Numbered from the stretch's first letter, positions 16,352 to 24,173 are shown. The stretch is 33,510 bases of DNA from Devosia sp. (GCF_028290435.1 NZ_JAQGJV010000056.1:1-33510), one strand, 5' to 3'. Notes: generated by a model not told the origin, from the letters alone. A program made the numbers and translations.

Positions 16352-17653
16352 GTGTTCCGTTCGTTCTTTCCCGCGCCAAAGATATTCTTCACGTCAGCTG
16401 CGCTGTGGATCGCGCTGACGATGCTGATCTGGTTCACTCTCGGGAGTGCCATCGAGCCCTATCTTAGCCTTGGTCCCTGGCTGAGCATTCCAGTCACCGA
16501 AGCCAATCCAGCCCCATTCTTCGACAGCGACAAGGTCTGGCTCTACCAATACGTGATCGTCGCCGGATACTTGTTCTGCGTGCCGTGGTTCTTTTTCAAC
16601 GACAACCGCCGCTGGTATTGGTGGAGCGTCGTAGGCACGGTCACCATTATTGAGGTGGTTTATTTCAACGTCCAAGTCAGCGCCTGGCTGAACGATTGGT
16701 ACGGCTCTTTCTATGACCTCATCCAAACGGCACTCGATCCGGCAAAGAAAGGCACAGTGACGCTCGATCAGTACTTTGGACAAATCGCGACGGTGGCTAT
16801 CGTCTTCGCCGCCAACGTTCTCGTCCTTGTCATCAACGCCTTCCTCAATGCGCACTATCTGCTGCGCTGGCGCCGGGCGATGACGTTTTACTACATGGCC
16901 AACTGGCCACAGGTGCGCACCATCGAAGGCGCCGCCCAGCGCGTGCAGGAGGACACTCAGAATTTTTCGTCAATCGTGGAGGGTCTAGGGCTCAACATCA
17001 TTTCCTCGTTCATGACGTTGATCGTTTTCCTGCCCATCCTGTGGAATCTATCGACCCACATCATCGATATTCCGATATTTGGCGCGGTGCAGGGCAGCCT
17101 GGTGTGGCTGGCGCTGTTTCAGGCGATCTTTGGAACGGTGTTGTTTGCCGTTGTTGGCATCCGCTTACCAGGCCTAAACTTTGCCAACCAGCGCGTAGAG
17201 GCGGCCTTCCGCAAGGAATTGGTCTATGGCGAAGACAATGGCGATCGGGCCGATCCTGTCACGGTGCGCGAGCTCTTTCGAAACGTTCAGCGCAATTATT
17301 TCCGCATCTATTTCCACTACACCTACTTCAACGTCGCCCGCTATGCATTCATCAATTCCTCGCAGTTCTTCCCCTACTTGGCCATGGGCCCAACGGTGAT
17401 CGCGGGCGCGCTCACCTTCGGTTTGTTCCAGCAAATCCTCTCGGCCTTCGGTCAGGTGGCTGACTCGTTCAGCTTCCTGATGAATTCGTGGACCACCATC
17501 ATCAACCTGATCTCGATCTATCAGCGCCTGCGCGGCTTTGAAAAACAGATCCCGCCCGAGACCAAGATTTTCGCCAACGACTATGACGATCCCCGCTTTC
17601 TGGACTCGCGCGGTATTTTCGTCGATCCAACCCCACCCAGCCCCGCGCTCTGA
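16352..17653 (+). CDS. SbmA/BacA family peptide transporter, GTG start
   Basis: 433 residues. The start xFRSFFPAPKIFFTSAALW closely matches the SbmA N-terminus (MFKSFFPKPGTFF from memory), and CAGGAG lies eight bases before the GTG. An upstream ATG at 16316 would add a non-homologous extension. Later family marks are FNVQVSAWLNDWYGSFYDLIQ, LRWRRAMTFYYMANW, EGAAQRVQEDTQNF (the conserved QR-Q-ED region) and the final SFSFLMNSWTTIINLISIYQRLRGFE. Seven or eight membrane helices are apparent, and no ABC ATPase domain follows, so it is the proton-driven type. SbmA/BacA proteins import peptide antibiotics and matter for host interaction and very-long-chain fatty acid modification in rhizobia and Brucella. 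Confidence 0.88.
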   Translation: MFRSFFPAPKIFFTSAALWIALTMLIWFTLGSAIEPYLSLGPWLSIPVTEANPAPFFDSDKVWLYQYVIVAGYLFCVPWFFFNDNRRWYWWSVVGTVTIIEVVYFNVQVSAWLNDWYGSFYDLIQTALDPAKKGTVTLDQYFGQIATVAIVFAANVLVLVINAFLNAHYLLRWRRAMTFYYMANWPQVRTIEGAAQRVQEDTQNFSSIVEGLGLNIISSFMTLIVFLPILWNLSTHIIDIPIFGAVQGSLVWLALFQAIFGTVLFAVVGIRLPGLNFANQRVEAAFRKELVYGEDNGDRADPVTVRELFRNVQRNYFRIYFHYTYFNVARYAFINSSQFFPYLAMGPTVIAGALTFGLFQQILSAFGQVADSFSFLMNSWTTIINLISIYQRLRGFEKQIPPETKIFANDYDDPRFLDSRGIFVDPTPPSPAL

Positions 17654-17707
17654 TCGGGGATGGGCAGGTCAAGGGTAGTTGTCTAAGGGGCGCCACCTAA
17701 TCCGCAC

Positions 17708-17739
17708 AAAAAAAGGGCCGCTCCGAGGAGCGGCCCTTT
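17708..17739 (-). terminator. Rho-independent terminator for rpsD
   Basis: A 13-bp stem (17712-17724 with 17727-17739) with a minimal loop is followed on the minus strand by seven T residues (17714-17708). It ends the rpsD transcript about 160 bases after its stop. On the plus strand only TTT follows, so it could also partly stop transcription from the SbmA/BacA gene. Confidence 0.85.
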
Positions 17740-17758
17740 CCAATTCCGAGATCGATCG

Positions 17759-17903
17759 AAAACCCGTATGGAGCTTCGTTCCGGTGAGTCAGCTGGTGTG
17801 GTCTTCGAGAACCGGAGCGGAACGTACGTTTGGTACGTGAGCACCGGAAGCACAGAAGACCGCGCCAGATGGCCGCCGGAGCAGAAGCTCCGGGCGGGTT
17901 TTT
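17759..17903 (+). repeat. 144-base nested imperfect palindrome (long rod hairpin) ending in a T tract
   Basis: Paired arms nest almost without interruption: AAAACCCG/CGGGTTTT (17759-17766 with 17895-17902), GGAGCTTC/GAAGCTCC (17770-17777 with 17884-17891), TCCGG/CCGGA (17780-17784 with 17876-17880), a 14-bp helix (17793-17806 with 17855-17868), CCGG/CCGG (17812-17815 with 17844-17847), and ACGTAC/GTACGT (17822-17827 with 17833-17838) around a GTTTG loop. That is about 47 pairs. Two pairs in the 14-bp helix are G-U on the plus strand and would be A-C mismatches on the minus strand. It fills the gap between the SbmA/BacA gene and rpsD, and its last arm reaches the rpsD stop. It could be a structured 3' UTR, a small RNA, or a palindromic intergenic repeat. 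Confidence 0.65.
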
Positions 17904-18519
17904 AACGCGAGTAGAATTCGACGACCAGGTTCGGTTCCATCTGGACCGGGTATGGCACGTCCGACAGGGCGGGAACACGCACGAAGGTCGCGGTCATCTT
18001 GTTGTGGTCGACTTCGACATATTCCGGCACATCGCGCTCGGCCAGCTGCACGGCTTCGAGCAGCACTGTCAGCTGCTTGGAGCGATCGCGCACTTCGACC
18101 TTGTCGCCAACCTGAACCTGATAGGACGGGATGTTGACGCGCTTGCCGTTGACCAGAACATGGCCGTGGCTGACGAACTGACGGGCAGCGAACACGGTGA
18201 CCACGAACTTGGCGCGATAGATGATCGCGTCCAGGCGGCTCTCGAGCAGGCCGATCAGGTTCTCGCCGGTGTCGCCCTTAACGCGGGCAGCTTCGGAATA
18301 CAGGCGCTTGAACGCCTTTTCGGTGATCGAGCCGTAATAGCCCTTAAGCTTCTGCTTGGCGCGGAGCTGCAGACCGTAGTCGCTCAGCTTGCCCTTGCGG
18401 CGCTGACCATGCTGGCCGGGGCCATAGGCACGGGCATTGAGCGGGCTCTTCGGACGGCCCCAGATGTTCTCGCCAAGACGACGATCGATTTTATGCTTTA
18501 CTGAACTGCGCTTCGACAT
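17902..18519 (-). CDS. rpsD: 30S ribosomal protein S4
   Basis: 205 residues, the standard length. The start [21 protein letters not shown], the RPYPPGQHG-equivalent [19 protein letters not shown], and the S4 RNA-binding domain ([14 protein letters not shown]...[24 protein letters not shown]) are all present. The N-terminal zinc cysteines are missing, so this is the zinc-independent form. S4 nucleates assembly of the 30S body on 16S rRNA. AAAGGA six bases before the ATG and a long leader with its own promoter indicate stand-alone expression, away from the main ribosomal protein cluster, as usual in alphaproteobacteria. Confidence 0.98.
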   Translation of the reverse strand: MSKRSSVKHKIDRRLGENIWGRPKSPLNARAYGPGQHGQRRKGKLSDYGLQLRAKQKLKGYYGSITEKAFKRLYSEAARVKGDTGENLIGLLESRLDAIIYRAKFVVTVFAARQFVSHGHVLVNGKRVNIPSYQVQVGDKVEVRDRSKQLTVLLEAVQLAERDVPEYVEVDHNKMTATFVRVPALSDVPYPVQMEPNLVVEFYSR

Positions 18520-18563
18520 CGCGTATCCTTTTCAAAAGTCGAATGGATCGCGCCCTCCTCTGC

Positions 18564-18637
18564 CATCCGGAAACCGGATGACCGACAGATCCCAAATATT
18601 CAGGAGATCCCGGGTGCGCCTAGGGGCCATGAGGCCC
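18564..18637 (-). promoter_or_regulatory. Structured 5' leader of rpsD (two hairpins)
   Basis: Between the predicted transcript start (~18647) and the ATG lie two perfect stems: CATCCGG-N3-CCGGATG (18564-18580) and GGGCC-N4-GGCCC (18624-18637). The leader of about 128 bases is long for a ribosomal protein gene of this size, and S4 is a known translational autoregulator in other phyla. A role here is inferred. Confidence 0.35.
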
Positions 18638-18653
18638 GGATAGGTAGCGGCGT

Positions 18654-18681
18654 CATATAAGCGACATGGGTCGAAGTCAAG
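18654..18681 (-). promoter_or_regulatory. Putative rpsD promoter
   Basis: On the minus strand CTTGAC (18681-18676) and TATATG (18659-18654) are 16 bases apart. The -35 box is the exact alphaproteobacterial consensus. It lies five bases beyond the stop of the upstream MFS gene. Confidence 0.55.
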
Positions 18682-18685
18682 CCGG

Positions 18686-19957
18686 TCAGGCTTCGGCGAT
18701 TGGCTCGACGATGCCATCGTCCACCATTTTGCGGTCAAGCGTCCGCTGCTCGCGCAGGCCGGGGAAAATCTGGCTCCAGATGCCGGCTACCGCCATGGCG
18801 CCGAAGCCACCGATCACCACTGCCCCGACCGGCCCGATGAAATGCGCCACCGTTCCCGCCCGGAACTCGCCCAATTCGTTGGATGCCCCGATGAACACCG
18901 AATTGACCGCGTTGACGCGCCCACGCACCTCTTCGGGCGTCCACAACTGCATGATGGTCTCGCGAATCGTCACGCTCACCATGTCCGATGCGCCCACCAG
19001 GGCCAGCGCCGGGATCGAGACCCACAACGATGTCGAGAATCCGAACACCATCGTGAACGCCCCAAACAGCGCCACGAAAACGAACAAAATCCGCCCGGCA
19101 AAGTTGCGGATTGGAAACTTGGTCAGGTATAGCGCCATCACGATCGCCCCAAGACCGGGCGCTGCCCGCAGCAAGCCGTTGGCAATAGAGCCGCCATGCA
19201 GGATGTCGGTGGCGTAGATCGGCAGCATGGCCACCGCGCCGCCCATCAGCACGGCAAACATGTCGAGCGAAATGGCGCCCAGAACCACCTTGTTGGCAAA
19301 GATATATTTGAACCCGCCCAATAGGGTTTCAACGCTGGTCGCCTGATGCGACTCGCGCTTCGGCGGCTGGGGAATCAGCATCACGCTGACGATCGCGCAG
19401 GCGAGCAAGACTGACCCGGTGCCAAAAGCGACCACGGGGCCGAAGCTGTACAGCACCCCGCCCAGCGCTGGGCCGGCGATCGAAGCAAACTGCCATGCCG
19501 AGGCATTGACCGTTATGGCATTGGACAGCGCCTCGGACGGCACCAGGTTGGGCGCCAACGACTGCGCCGCCGGTCCCCAAAACGCGCGTGCGGTGCCCAG
19601 CACCACCAGAATCGCAAACAGTGGCGCGATTTCATGGGCCTGGGCGTTAGAGAACAGCAGGAAACTGATCGCGCAGACAAGCTCGACGCAGAGGCAAATT
19701 GCCATGATGCGGCGACGATTGAACCGGTCGGCGACGAGGCCCGTCACCAGGATCAGCACCAGCGCCGGCAGAAACAGACATAGGCCCACCAACCCCAAAA
19801 GCAGCGGCTCGCGCGTTACCGTGTAAATCTGGTAGCCGATCGACACCGACATGATCTGCACGGCGAAGCTGACCAGCAGCGTGGTCAGCCAGAAAAACCG
19901 GAAGCCGATATAGGAAAAAGCTTGTCTGCTTTTGTCTTGGGGGGCGAGCGTGCTCAT
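18686..19957 (-). CDS. MFS transporter, enterobactin-exporter (EntS)-like
   Basis: 423 residues with about 12 membrane helices. The first cytosolic loop has LVADRFNRRRIMAICL. Other features are GTARAFWGPAAQSLAPNLVP, ALSNAITVNASAWQFASIAGPALGG and, near the end, ETIMQLWTPEEVRGRVNAVNSVFIGASNELGEF. This last block is typical of the MFS_3/EntS-type exporters. Members export siderophores or drugs, and the substrate here is unknown with no siderophore genes nearby. The ATG at 19957 gives the family-like start. An in-frame codon six residues upstream is less likely. The gene precedes rpsD on the same strand, but the rpsD promoter follows directly after its stop. In rhizobia I recall murI at this position, and it is absent here. 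Confidence 0.87.
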   Translation of the reverse strand: MSTLAPQDKSRQAFSYIGFRFFWLTTLLVSFAVQIMSVSIGYQIYTVTREPLLLGLVGLCLFLPALVLILVTGLVADRFNRRRIMAICLCVELVCAISFLLFSNAQAHEIAPLFAILVVLGTARAFWGPAAQSLAPNLVPSEALSNAITVNASAWQFASIAGPALGGVLYSFGPVVAFGTGSVLLACAIVSVMLIPQPPKRESHQATSVETLLGGFKYIFANKVVLGAISLDMFAVLMGGAVAMLPIYATDILHGGSIANGLLRAAPGLGAIVMALYLTKFPIRNFAGRILFVFVALFGAFTMVFGFSTSLWVSIPALALVGASDMVSVTIRETIMQLWTPEEVRGRVNAVNSVFIGASNELGEFRAGTVAHFIGPVGAVVIGGFGAMAVAGIWSQIFPGLREQRTLDRKMVDDGIVEPIAEA

Positions 19958-20033
19958 GGCACAAGCCCATCGCACGGCCTTTTGTCGCAGTCAAAGGTGG
20001 AACCGCCCAAATGCGTCTACCCCGCCCCGATTC

Positions 20034-20837
20034 CTAGGTTTTGTCACCCTGCGGCTTCTGTCGGTTGGGATTGGGCCGCTCATGCTTGCGGTCGATGGAT
20101 GAAATCACCCCGCGCAGCGTGCGGATTTCCTGGCTGGTGAACTGCCCCCGCGCCAGCATGGTGCGCAGATTGTTGACCACTGTCGGCCGCTTGTCCGGCG
20201 CGGTGAAAAATCCCGAGCGGTCCAGGGTATCCTCCAGATGCCCGAACAACCCAACCAGTTCCTCGCGCGGCGCTGTCTCGGCCATCGTGTCGCCGAACGG
20301 CAGGGCGCTGCCCGCAGCGCTATGCCGCCGCCACTCATAGGCCATCAGCAGCACCGCCTGGGCGATATTGAGCGAAGCAAAAGCGGGCTCAACCGGCAGC
20401 GTCACGATCGCGTCGGCCAGCGCCACTTCCTCGTTCAGCAGGCCCCAACGCTCGCGCCCAAACAGCAGCCCGGCGCCATGGCCGGCGCCAATATGCGCCG
20501 CCAGCCGCGTCGCCGCTTCTTCTGGGCCGAACACCGTCTTCTGCAAATCTCGCGAGCGCGCCGTGGTGGCATAAACCAGCGTCAAGTCGCCGATCGCTGC
20601 TTCCAGTGTCTCGAACACCCGTACCCGCTCCAGCACATGGTCGGCGCGGGACGCGGCGTTGATAGCTTCTTCATTGGGCCAGCCATCGCGCGGGCGCACC
20701 AGCCGCAAATCCCACAGTCCGAAATTGGCCATGGCCCGGGCAGTGGTACCGATATTCACACCAAGCTGCGGCTCGCACAAAATCACCGCCGGGCCTGGCG
20801 CTAGAACGATCTCGATCGATGAATCTGTGCCAGCCAT
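20034..20837 (-). CDS. trmJ: TrmJ-type tRNA (Cm32/Um32) 2'-O-methyltransferase
   Basis: 267 residues. SPOUT-family knot motifs are clear: ILCEPQLGVNIGTTARAMANFGLWDLRLVRP near the N-terminus (the Asn-x-Gly-x-x-x-Arg catalytic region), LLFGRERWGLLNEEVALAD in the middle, and LPVEPAFASLNIAQAVLLMAYEW forming the knotted SAM site. TrmJ 2'-O-methylates C32 or U32 in the tRNA anticodon loop. The C-terminal ~90 residues include the helical extension (EELVGLFGHLEDTL...TMLARGQFTSQEIRTLRGVIS) characteristic of TrmJ rather than other SPOUT enzymes. The protein ends in a basic tail. A GAGG site lies just before the ATG. Confidence 0.9.
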   Translation of the reverse strand: MAGTDSSIEIVLAPGPAVILCEPQLGVNIGTTARAMANFGLWDLRLVRPRDGWPNEEAINAASRADHVLERVRVFETLEAAIGDLTLVYATTARSRDLQKTVFGPEEAATRLAAHIGAGHGAGLLFGRERWGLLNEEVALADAIVTLPVEPAFASLNIAQAVLLMAYEWRRHSAAGSALPFGDTMAETAPREELVGLFGHLEDTLDRSGFFTAPDKRPTVVNNLRTMLARGQFTSQEIRTLRGVISSIDRKHERPNPNRQKPQGDKT

Positions 20838-20901
20838 GTCGCCTCATCCTGCGGATAGAGGCGCACATAGCGCATTTGCCGATGCCAACGCAAATGGATG
20901 G

Positions 20902-21498
20902 CTAGGCGACCCGGTGGCGCGGCGGCAAGTCCTTGACCTTCGTCGACCGCTGCCATTCACGATCGAGGATGGCGAAATGCAGCTCCTCGTCCCATTCGCC
21001 CTGGAACAGCGCGTGTTCGCGATAATGGGCCTCAAGCCGCATGCCCATCTGCTGCAGCAGCTTGATCGAATGGTGGTTGCGGCCGTCGCAGCGGGTGAAA
21101 ATGCGATGAATGCGATAATGATCGAACGCCAGGTCGAGCAGCGCCGAAATCGCCTCATTGGCATAGCCTTGCCCAGAATAGCTGGGGTTGATGACGAAGC
21201 GGACTTCGCCCTGCCCCGCCGTCGCGTCGGACCAATGCAGCGACACGTGCCCGATGATCTGCTGGTCGCCCTTGCGCACCATGGCCAGCGTCAGGGTATC
21301 GCCCGGCCGCTGCAGGCTGACATGCCCGCGCATAATGTTGAGTGCCGCGGCAACCTCAGAGCTGTCGCGCGTCCGGCTGAATACATAGCGCTGCACTGTC
21401 GGCAGGGCGTGATACGCGGCTACACCTTCGATATCTCCGCGTTCGAACGTCCGCAGGATCAATCGATCCGTTTGCACCGGTAGAATGGAATTGGTCAT
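20902..21498 (-). CDS. GNAT family N-acetyltransferase (RimJ/RimL type), copy 1
   Basis: 198 residues. The start TDRLILRTFERGDIEGV is typical of the RimJ/RimL-like acetyltransferases. Motif A, the acetyl-CoA site, is VRFVINPSYSGQGYANEAISALLDLAF, where QGYAN occupies the (Q/R)xxGx(G/A) loop. The C-terminal NHHSIKLLQQMGMRLEAHYRE is the conserved motif B. The substrate could be a protein N-terminus or a small amine. The ATG follows GGAGG by about 11 bases, rather long, and an in-frame GTG upstream at 21519 would overlap that site. It is a paralogue of the next upstream gene. Confidence 0.9.
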   Translation of the reverse strand: MTNSILPVQTDRLILRTFERGDIEGVAAYHALPTVQRYVFSRTRDSSEVAAALNIMRGHVSLQRPGDTLTLAMVRKGDQQIIGHVSLHWSDATAGQGEVRFVINPSYSGQGYANEAISALLDLAFDHYRIHRIFTRCDGRNHHSIKLLQQMGMRLEAHYREHALFQGEWDEELHFAILDREWQRSTKVKDLPPRHRVA

Positions 21499-21621
21499 GT
21501 TGGCACGATCCTCCCGCACGTCGTCGTAAGCCCAAGTCGAGAACGCGACCTCGGCTGCGGAAGTTCCTGCTGCGATTGGGAATAACTTGCTAAGCGGCGA
21601 GAACGAAATCGTTACCAGACC

Positions 21622-22203
21622 CTAGCGATCGCCCGCCATATCAGGCCGTGCCTGCCATTCACGGCGCAGGATGGCGTAGATGAACTCCTCGTCCCACTCG
21701 CCCTTCACGATAGAGTGCTCGCGGAAATGCGCCTCCCGCCGCATGCCCAGCCGTTCCATCAGGCGCGACGATGCCAGGTTGCGGGCGTCGCAGCGCGCCA
21801 TCGCCCGGTGCATATCGCCGGGGCCAAAAGCCAGGTCCAGCAAGGCGCGCGCCGCCTCGGTGGCAAAGCCCTTGCCGTGCTGTTCCGGGTTAAAAATCCA
21901 GCCAAGCTCGCATTGCCGCGCCTCGACACTGCGCCAGATCAGCGAAACCTCGCCAATGAGCTGGCCGGTGGCCCGCTCGTCGACCGCCAAGATGATCTTG
22001 TCGTCATTGGCTTCCAGCGCCACCTGCCCGATACGCTGCTGCACCGCCATGGCGCATTCCTCGCGGCTCAGCGCCACGTCGAACAGGTAGCGGGCGACAT
22101 CTTCGCGGCGGCGGTAAGCGTATACTGCCTCGACGTCGCCGCGCGTGAAAGGCCGCAACCGCAGCCGTTCCGTCAGCACCGGATAGTCCGGATAAAGCGT
22201 CAT
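21622..22203 (-). CDS. GNAT family N-acetyltransferase (RimJ/RimL type), copy 2
   Basis: 193 residues. TERLRLRPFTRGDVEAVYAYR opens the domain, ELGWIFNPEQHGKGFATEAARALLDLAF is motif A with the acetyl-CoA loop, and NLASSRLMERLGMRREAHFRE is motif B. The ending EGEWDEE-like segment (VKGEWDEEFIYAILRREWQ) is shared almost residue for residue with copy 1 (FQGEWDEELHFAILDREWQ), so the two are tandem paralogues. The open frame continues upstream to 22614 through the 3' end of the FabF-like gene in another frame. The ATG at 22203 restores the family N-terminus. The ribosome binding site is weak (GGGGG). The substrate is unknown. Confidence 0.9.
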   Translation of the reverse strand: MTLYPDYPVLTERLRLRPFTRGDVEAVYAYRRREDVARYLFDVALSREECAMAVQQRIGQVALEANDDKIILAVDERATGQLIGEVSLIWRSVEARQCELGWIFNPEQHGKGFATEAARALLDLAFGPGDMHRAMARCDARNLASSRLMERLGMRREAHFREHSIVKGEWDEEFIYAILRREWQARPDMAGDR

Positions 22204-22267
22204 GCGAGCCCCCAAGTGTCGCGACGCACTTTTGCCAGTGCGCCGCGCAATTGCAAGGGCCGAAGGA

Positions 22268-23551
22268 TTAGCCGGCGCGGCTGAACACCAGCGCGGCATT
22301 GACGCCGCCGAAGCCGAAGGCGTTGACCAGCACGTGGCGCACATCCTTGGCCTTGGCGGTATGCGGCACCAGATCGAAGCGGTTGGCGTCCTCGTCGGGT
22401 TCGTCAAGGTTGAGGGTGGCGGGAACCATGCCGTGGCGGATCGCCTCGATCGAAAAGATCGCGGCCAAAGCGCCGGCAGCGCCGAGCAGATGCCCAGTCG
22501 CCGATTTGGTGGCGCTGACCGCAAGGTCCTTGCCCCGCCCTTCGAATACCGTGCCAATCCCGGCGATTTCCGCGGAGTCGCCCACTTCAGTGGAGGTGGA
22601 GTGCGCGTTGACATAGTCGATATCTGCCGGCGTCAGCCCGCCCATCTTGAGCGCATTGCGCATCGCGGTCATCGCGCCCTCGCCATCGGGCGAACCGGAC
22701 GTCAGGTGATAGGCATCCGCCGATGTGCCATAGCCCGACAGCACGGCCAGCGGCGTCGCGCCACGCGCCTTGGCGTGGCTGAGCTTTTCGATCACCAGAA
22801 TCGCCGAGCCTTCGGACAGCACGAAGCCATCACGCTTGGCGTCGAATGGACGCGAAGCCTTGGTCGGATCGTCGTTATGCGCCGACGACAGCGCGCGCAA
22901 CGCCCCGAACCCACCGATGGAGATCGGATCGACGGAGCCCTCGGCACCACCGACGATAGCCACATCGGCCTCCCCGGTCATGATCAGGCGCATGCCATCG
23001 CCGATCGCCTGGGCCGAAGCCGCACACGCCGTCACCGGCGCGCCCAGCGGGCCCTTGAAGCCGTATTTGATCGAAACCCAGCCCGCCGCCAGATTGGCCA
23101 GGAACGACGGCACCGTGAACGGCGACAGTCGCCGTGGCCCGCGCTCGGCGATCAACTGCGCCGCCTTGGCCATCACCGGCGAGCCACCCACGCCCGAGCC
23201 GATGATCGTCGCTGTCGCGCGGCGATCTTCGTCGGTTTCAGGCGCCCAGCCCGATTGAGCGATCGCCTCGGCCGCCGCGACCAGTCCATACTGGATGAAC
23301 AGGTCCATCTTCTTGACGTCCTTGGGATCGACCGCCACCAGCGGATCAAAGCCCTCCGGGTCCTTGTCCTTGGTCGGCACCAGCCCGGCGATACGCGCGG
23401 TATAGTCAGTGGTATCGAAGCGGTCGTTGTGCACGATCCCGCTCTTGCCGGCGATCAGCCGCGTCCAGTTGGTCGCCACGCCGACGCCCAGCGGGCTGAC
23501 AACCCCCATGCCGGTGACAACGATGGGATCATTCGGATCGGGCTTCAGCAT
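22268..23551 (-). CDS. Beta-ketoacyl-ACP synthase, FabF-like
   Basis: 427 residues. The thiolase-fold condensing enzyme triad is complete: Cys176 in VTACAASAQAIGDG, His317 in VNAHSTSTEVGD, His354 in ATKSATGHLLGAAGA. Typical FabF reads TACATG at the nucleophile and NAHGTST at the first His. The Ala/Ser substitutions here suggest a specialised paralogue rather than the housekeeping FabF, perhaps like the synthases of the rhizobial acpXL lipid A acyl cluster, although no acpXL or fabZ gene is adjacent. It extends acyl-ACP with malonyl-ACP. AGGAG six bases before the ATG fixes the start. It follows the MarR gene by 51 bases on the same strand. Confidence 0.92.
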   Translation of the reverse strand: MLKPDPNDPIVVTGMGVVSPLGVGVATNWTRLIAGKSGIVHNDRFDTTDYTARIAGLVPTKDKDPEGFDPLVAVDPKDVKKMDLFIQYGLVAAAEAIAQSGWAPETDEDRRATATIIGSGVGGSPVMAKAAQLIAERGPRRLSPFTVPSFLANLAAGWVSIKYGFKGPLGAPVTACAASAQAIGDGMRLIMTGEADVAIVGGAEGSVDPISIGGFGALRALSSAHNDDPTKASRPFDAKRDGFVLSEGSAILVIEKLSHAKARGATPLAVLSGYGTSADAYHLTSGSPDGEGAMTAMRNALKMGGLTPADIDYVNAHSTSTEVGDSAEIAGIGTVFEGRGKDLAVSATKSATGHLLGAAGALAAIFSIEAIRHGMVPATLNLDEPDEDANRFDLVPHTAKAKDVRHVLVNAFGFGGVNAALVFSRAG

Positions 23552-23602
23552 ATGGTTCTCCTGAACATGGGAAAGGATTGCGATCGACCGCTCTTGCGGT
23601 AA

Positions 23603-24019
23603 TCAGATTTGGGGAAGTCTCTGCAGTCCGGCAATCAACGCGTTCATCGCGTCACCGCCAAGCAATGCGTTCATCTCGCTTTGCAGTCCACGCCAGACCG
23701 GCAAAAGCTTGGGCACCAGCGCGGCGCCCTCTTCACTCAGGCTGACCAGCCGTCCATTGCCCTTCTCCGCGTCACGCCCGGCGATCAGCCGTTTGCGCTC
23801 CAACAGATCCAAATTGCGCGATAAGGTTGTTCTATCCATGGCGATCGACTTGGCCAGGTCGGTGACCGATTGCGCCGGTCGGGTCGACATTGAGCTCAGA
23901 ATCGTGAACTGAGCCGCCGTGACACCAAATGGACGCAGTTCGCGATCATAGCGCCGCGTCACGGCCCGTGCGGCCATGCGCGTGTTCAACAACAGACATC
24001 GCGAAAAATCATCCTGCAT
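23603..24019 (-). CDS. MarR family transcriptional regulator
   Basis: 138 residues from the ATG chosen. The winged helix-turn-helix is LRPFGVTAAQFTILSSMSTRPAQSVTDLAKSIAMDRTTLSRNLDLLERKRLIAGRDAEKGNGRLVSLSEEG, with RTTLSRNLD as the recognition helix. MarR proteins are dimers that usually repress nearby genes until a ligand binds. The gene lies just upstream of a FabF-like synthase on the same strand, reminiscent of FabT, the MarR-type fatty acid regulator of streptococci. In-frame ATGs occur at 24028 and 24040. I prefer 24019 because a near-perfect promoter ends seven bases before it, and the others would fall inside the promoter. Confidence 0.88.
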   Translation of the reverse strand: MQDDFSRCLLLNTRMAARAVTRRYDRELRPFGVTAAQFTILSSMSTRPAQSVTDLAKSIAMDRTTLSRNLDLLERKRLIAGRDAEKGNGRLVSLSEEGAALVPKLLPVWRGLQSEMNALLGGDAMNALIAGLQRLPQI

Positions 24020-24026
24020 GGTCGCC

Positions 24027-24055
24027 ATATAGTCGTGCATATACACGGCGTCAAG
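24027..24055 (-). promoter_or_regulatory. Consensus promoter of the marR-fabF pair; leaderless start likely
   Basis: On the minus strand CTTGAC (24055-24050), a 17-base spacer and CTATAT (24032-24027) match the alphaproteobacterial housekeeping consensus exactly. The ATG at 24019 begins after seven bases, at the expected transcription start, so the mRNA would have no leader or ribosome binding site. Confidence 0.65.
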
Positions 24056-24093
24056 TTGAACGCCAGAACGGCAAGCCCCCATGCCGACCTAGC

Positions 24094-24122
24094 CTTTGCG
24101 CTTTCCCACAGCGATGCTATAC
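24094..24122 (+). promoter_or_regulatory. Putative icd promoter
   Basis: CTTTGC (24094-24099) and CTATAC (24117-24122) are 17 bases apart, with a good -10 and a weak -35. A leader of about 45 bases follows, carrying AGGGAG seven bases before the icd ATG. Confidence 0.4.
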
Positions 24123-24173
24123 GGGCGCGAAGCGGGCCGAGGGGCCTTTTGCAGGATTTCAGGGAGCTATTGA

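Noticed and set aside
17830..18504. Plus-strand frame over rpsD (224 residues)
   Set aside because: It is antisense to a certain ribosomal protein gene with no ribosome binding site or homology.
22204..22614. N-terminal extension of the second GNAT frame
   Set aside because: It reads through the FabF-like 3' end in the wrong frame. The GNAT domain begins at 22203.
22202..23602. 466-residue plus-strand frame over the FabF-like gene
   Set aside because: Antisense shadow rich in Arg/His. The minus-strand FabF triad is unambiguous.
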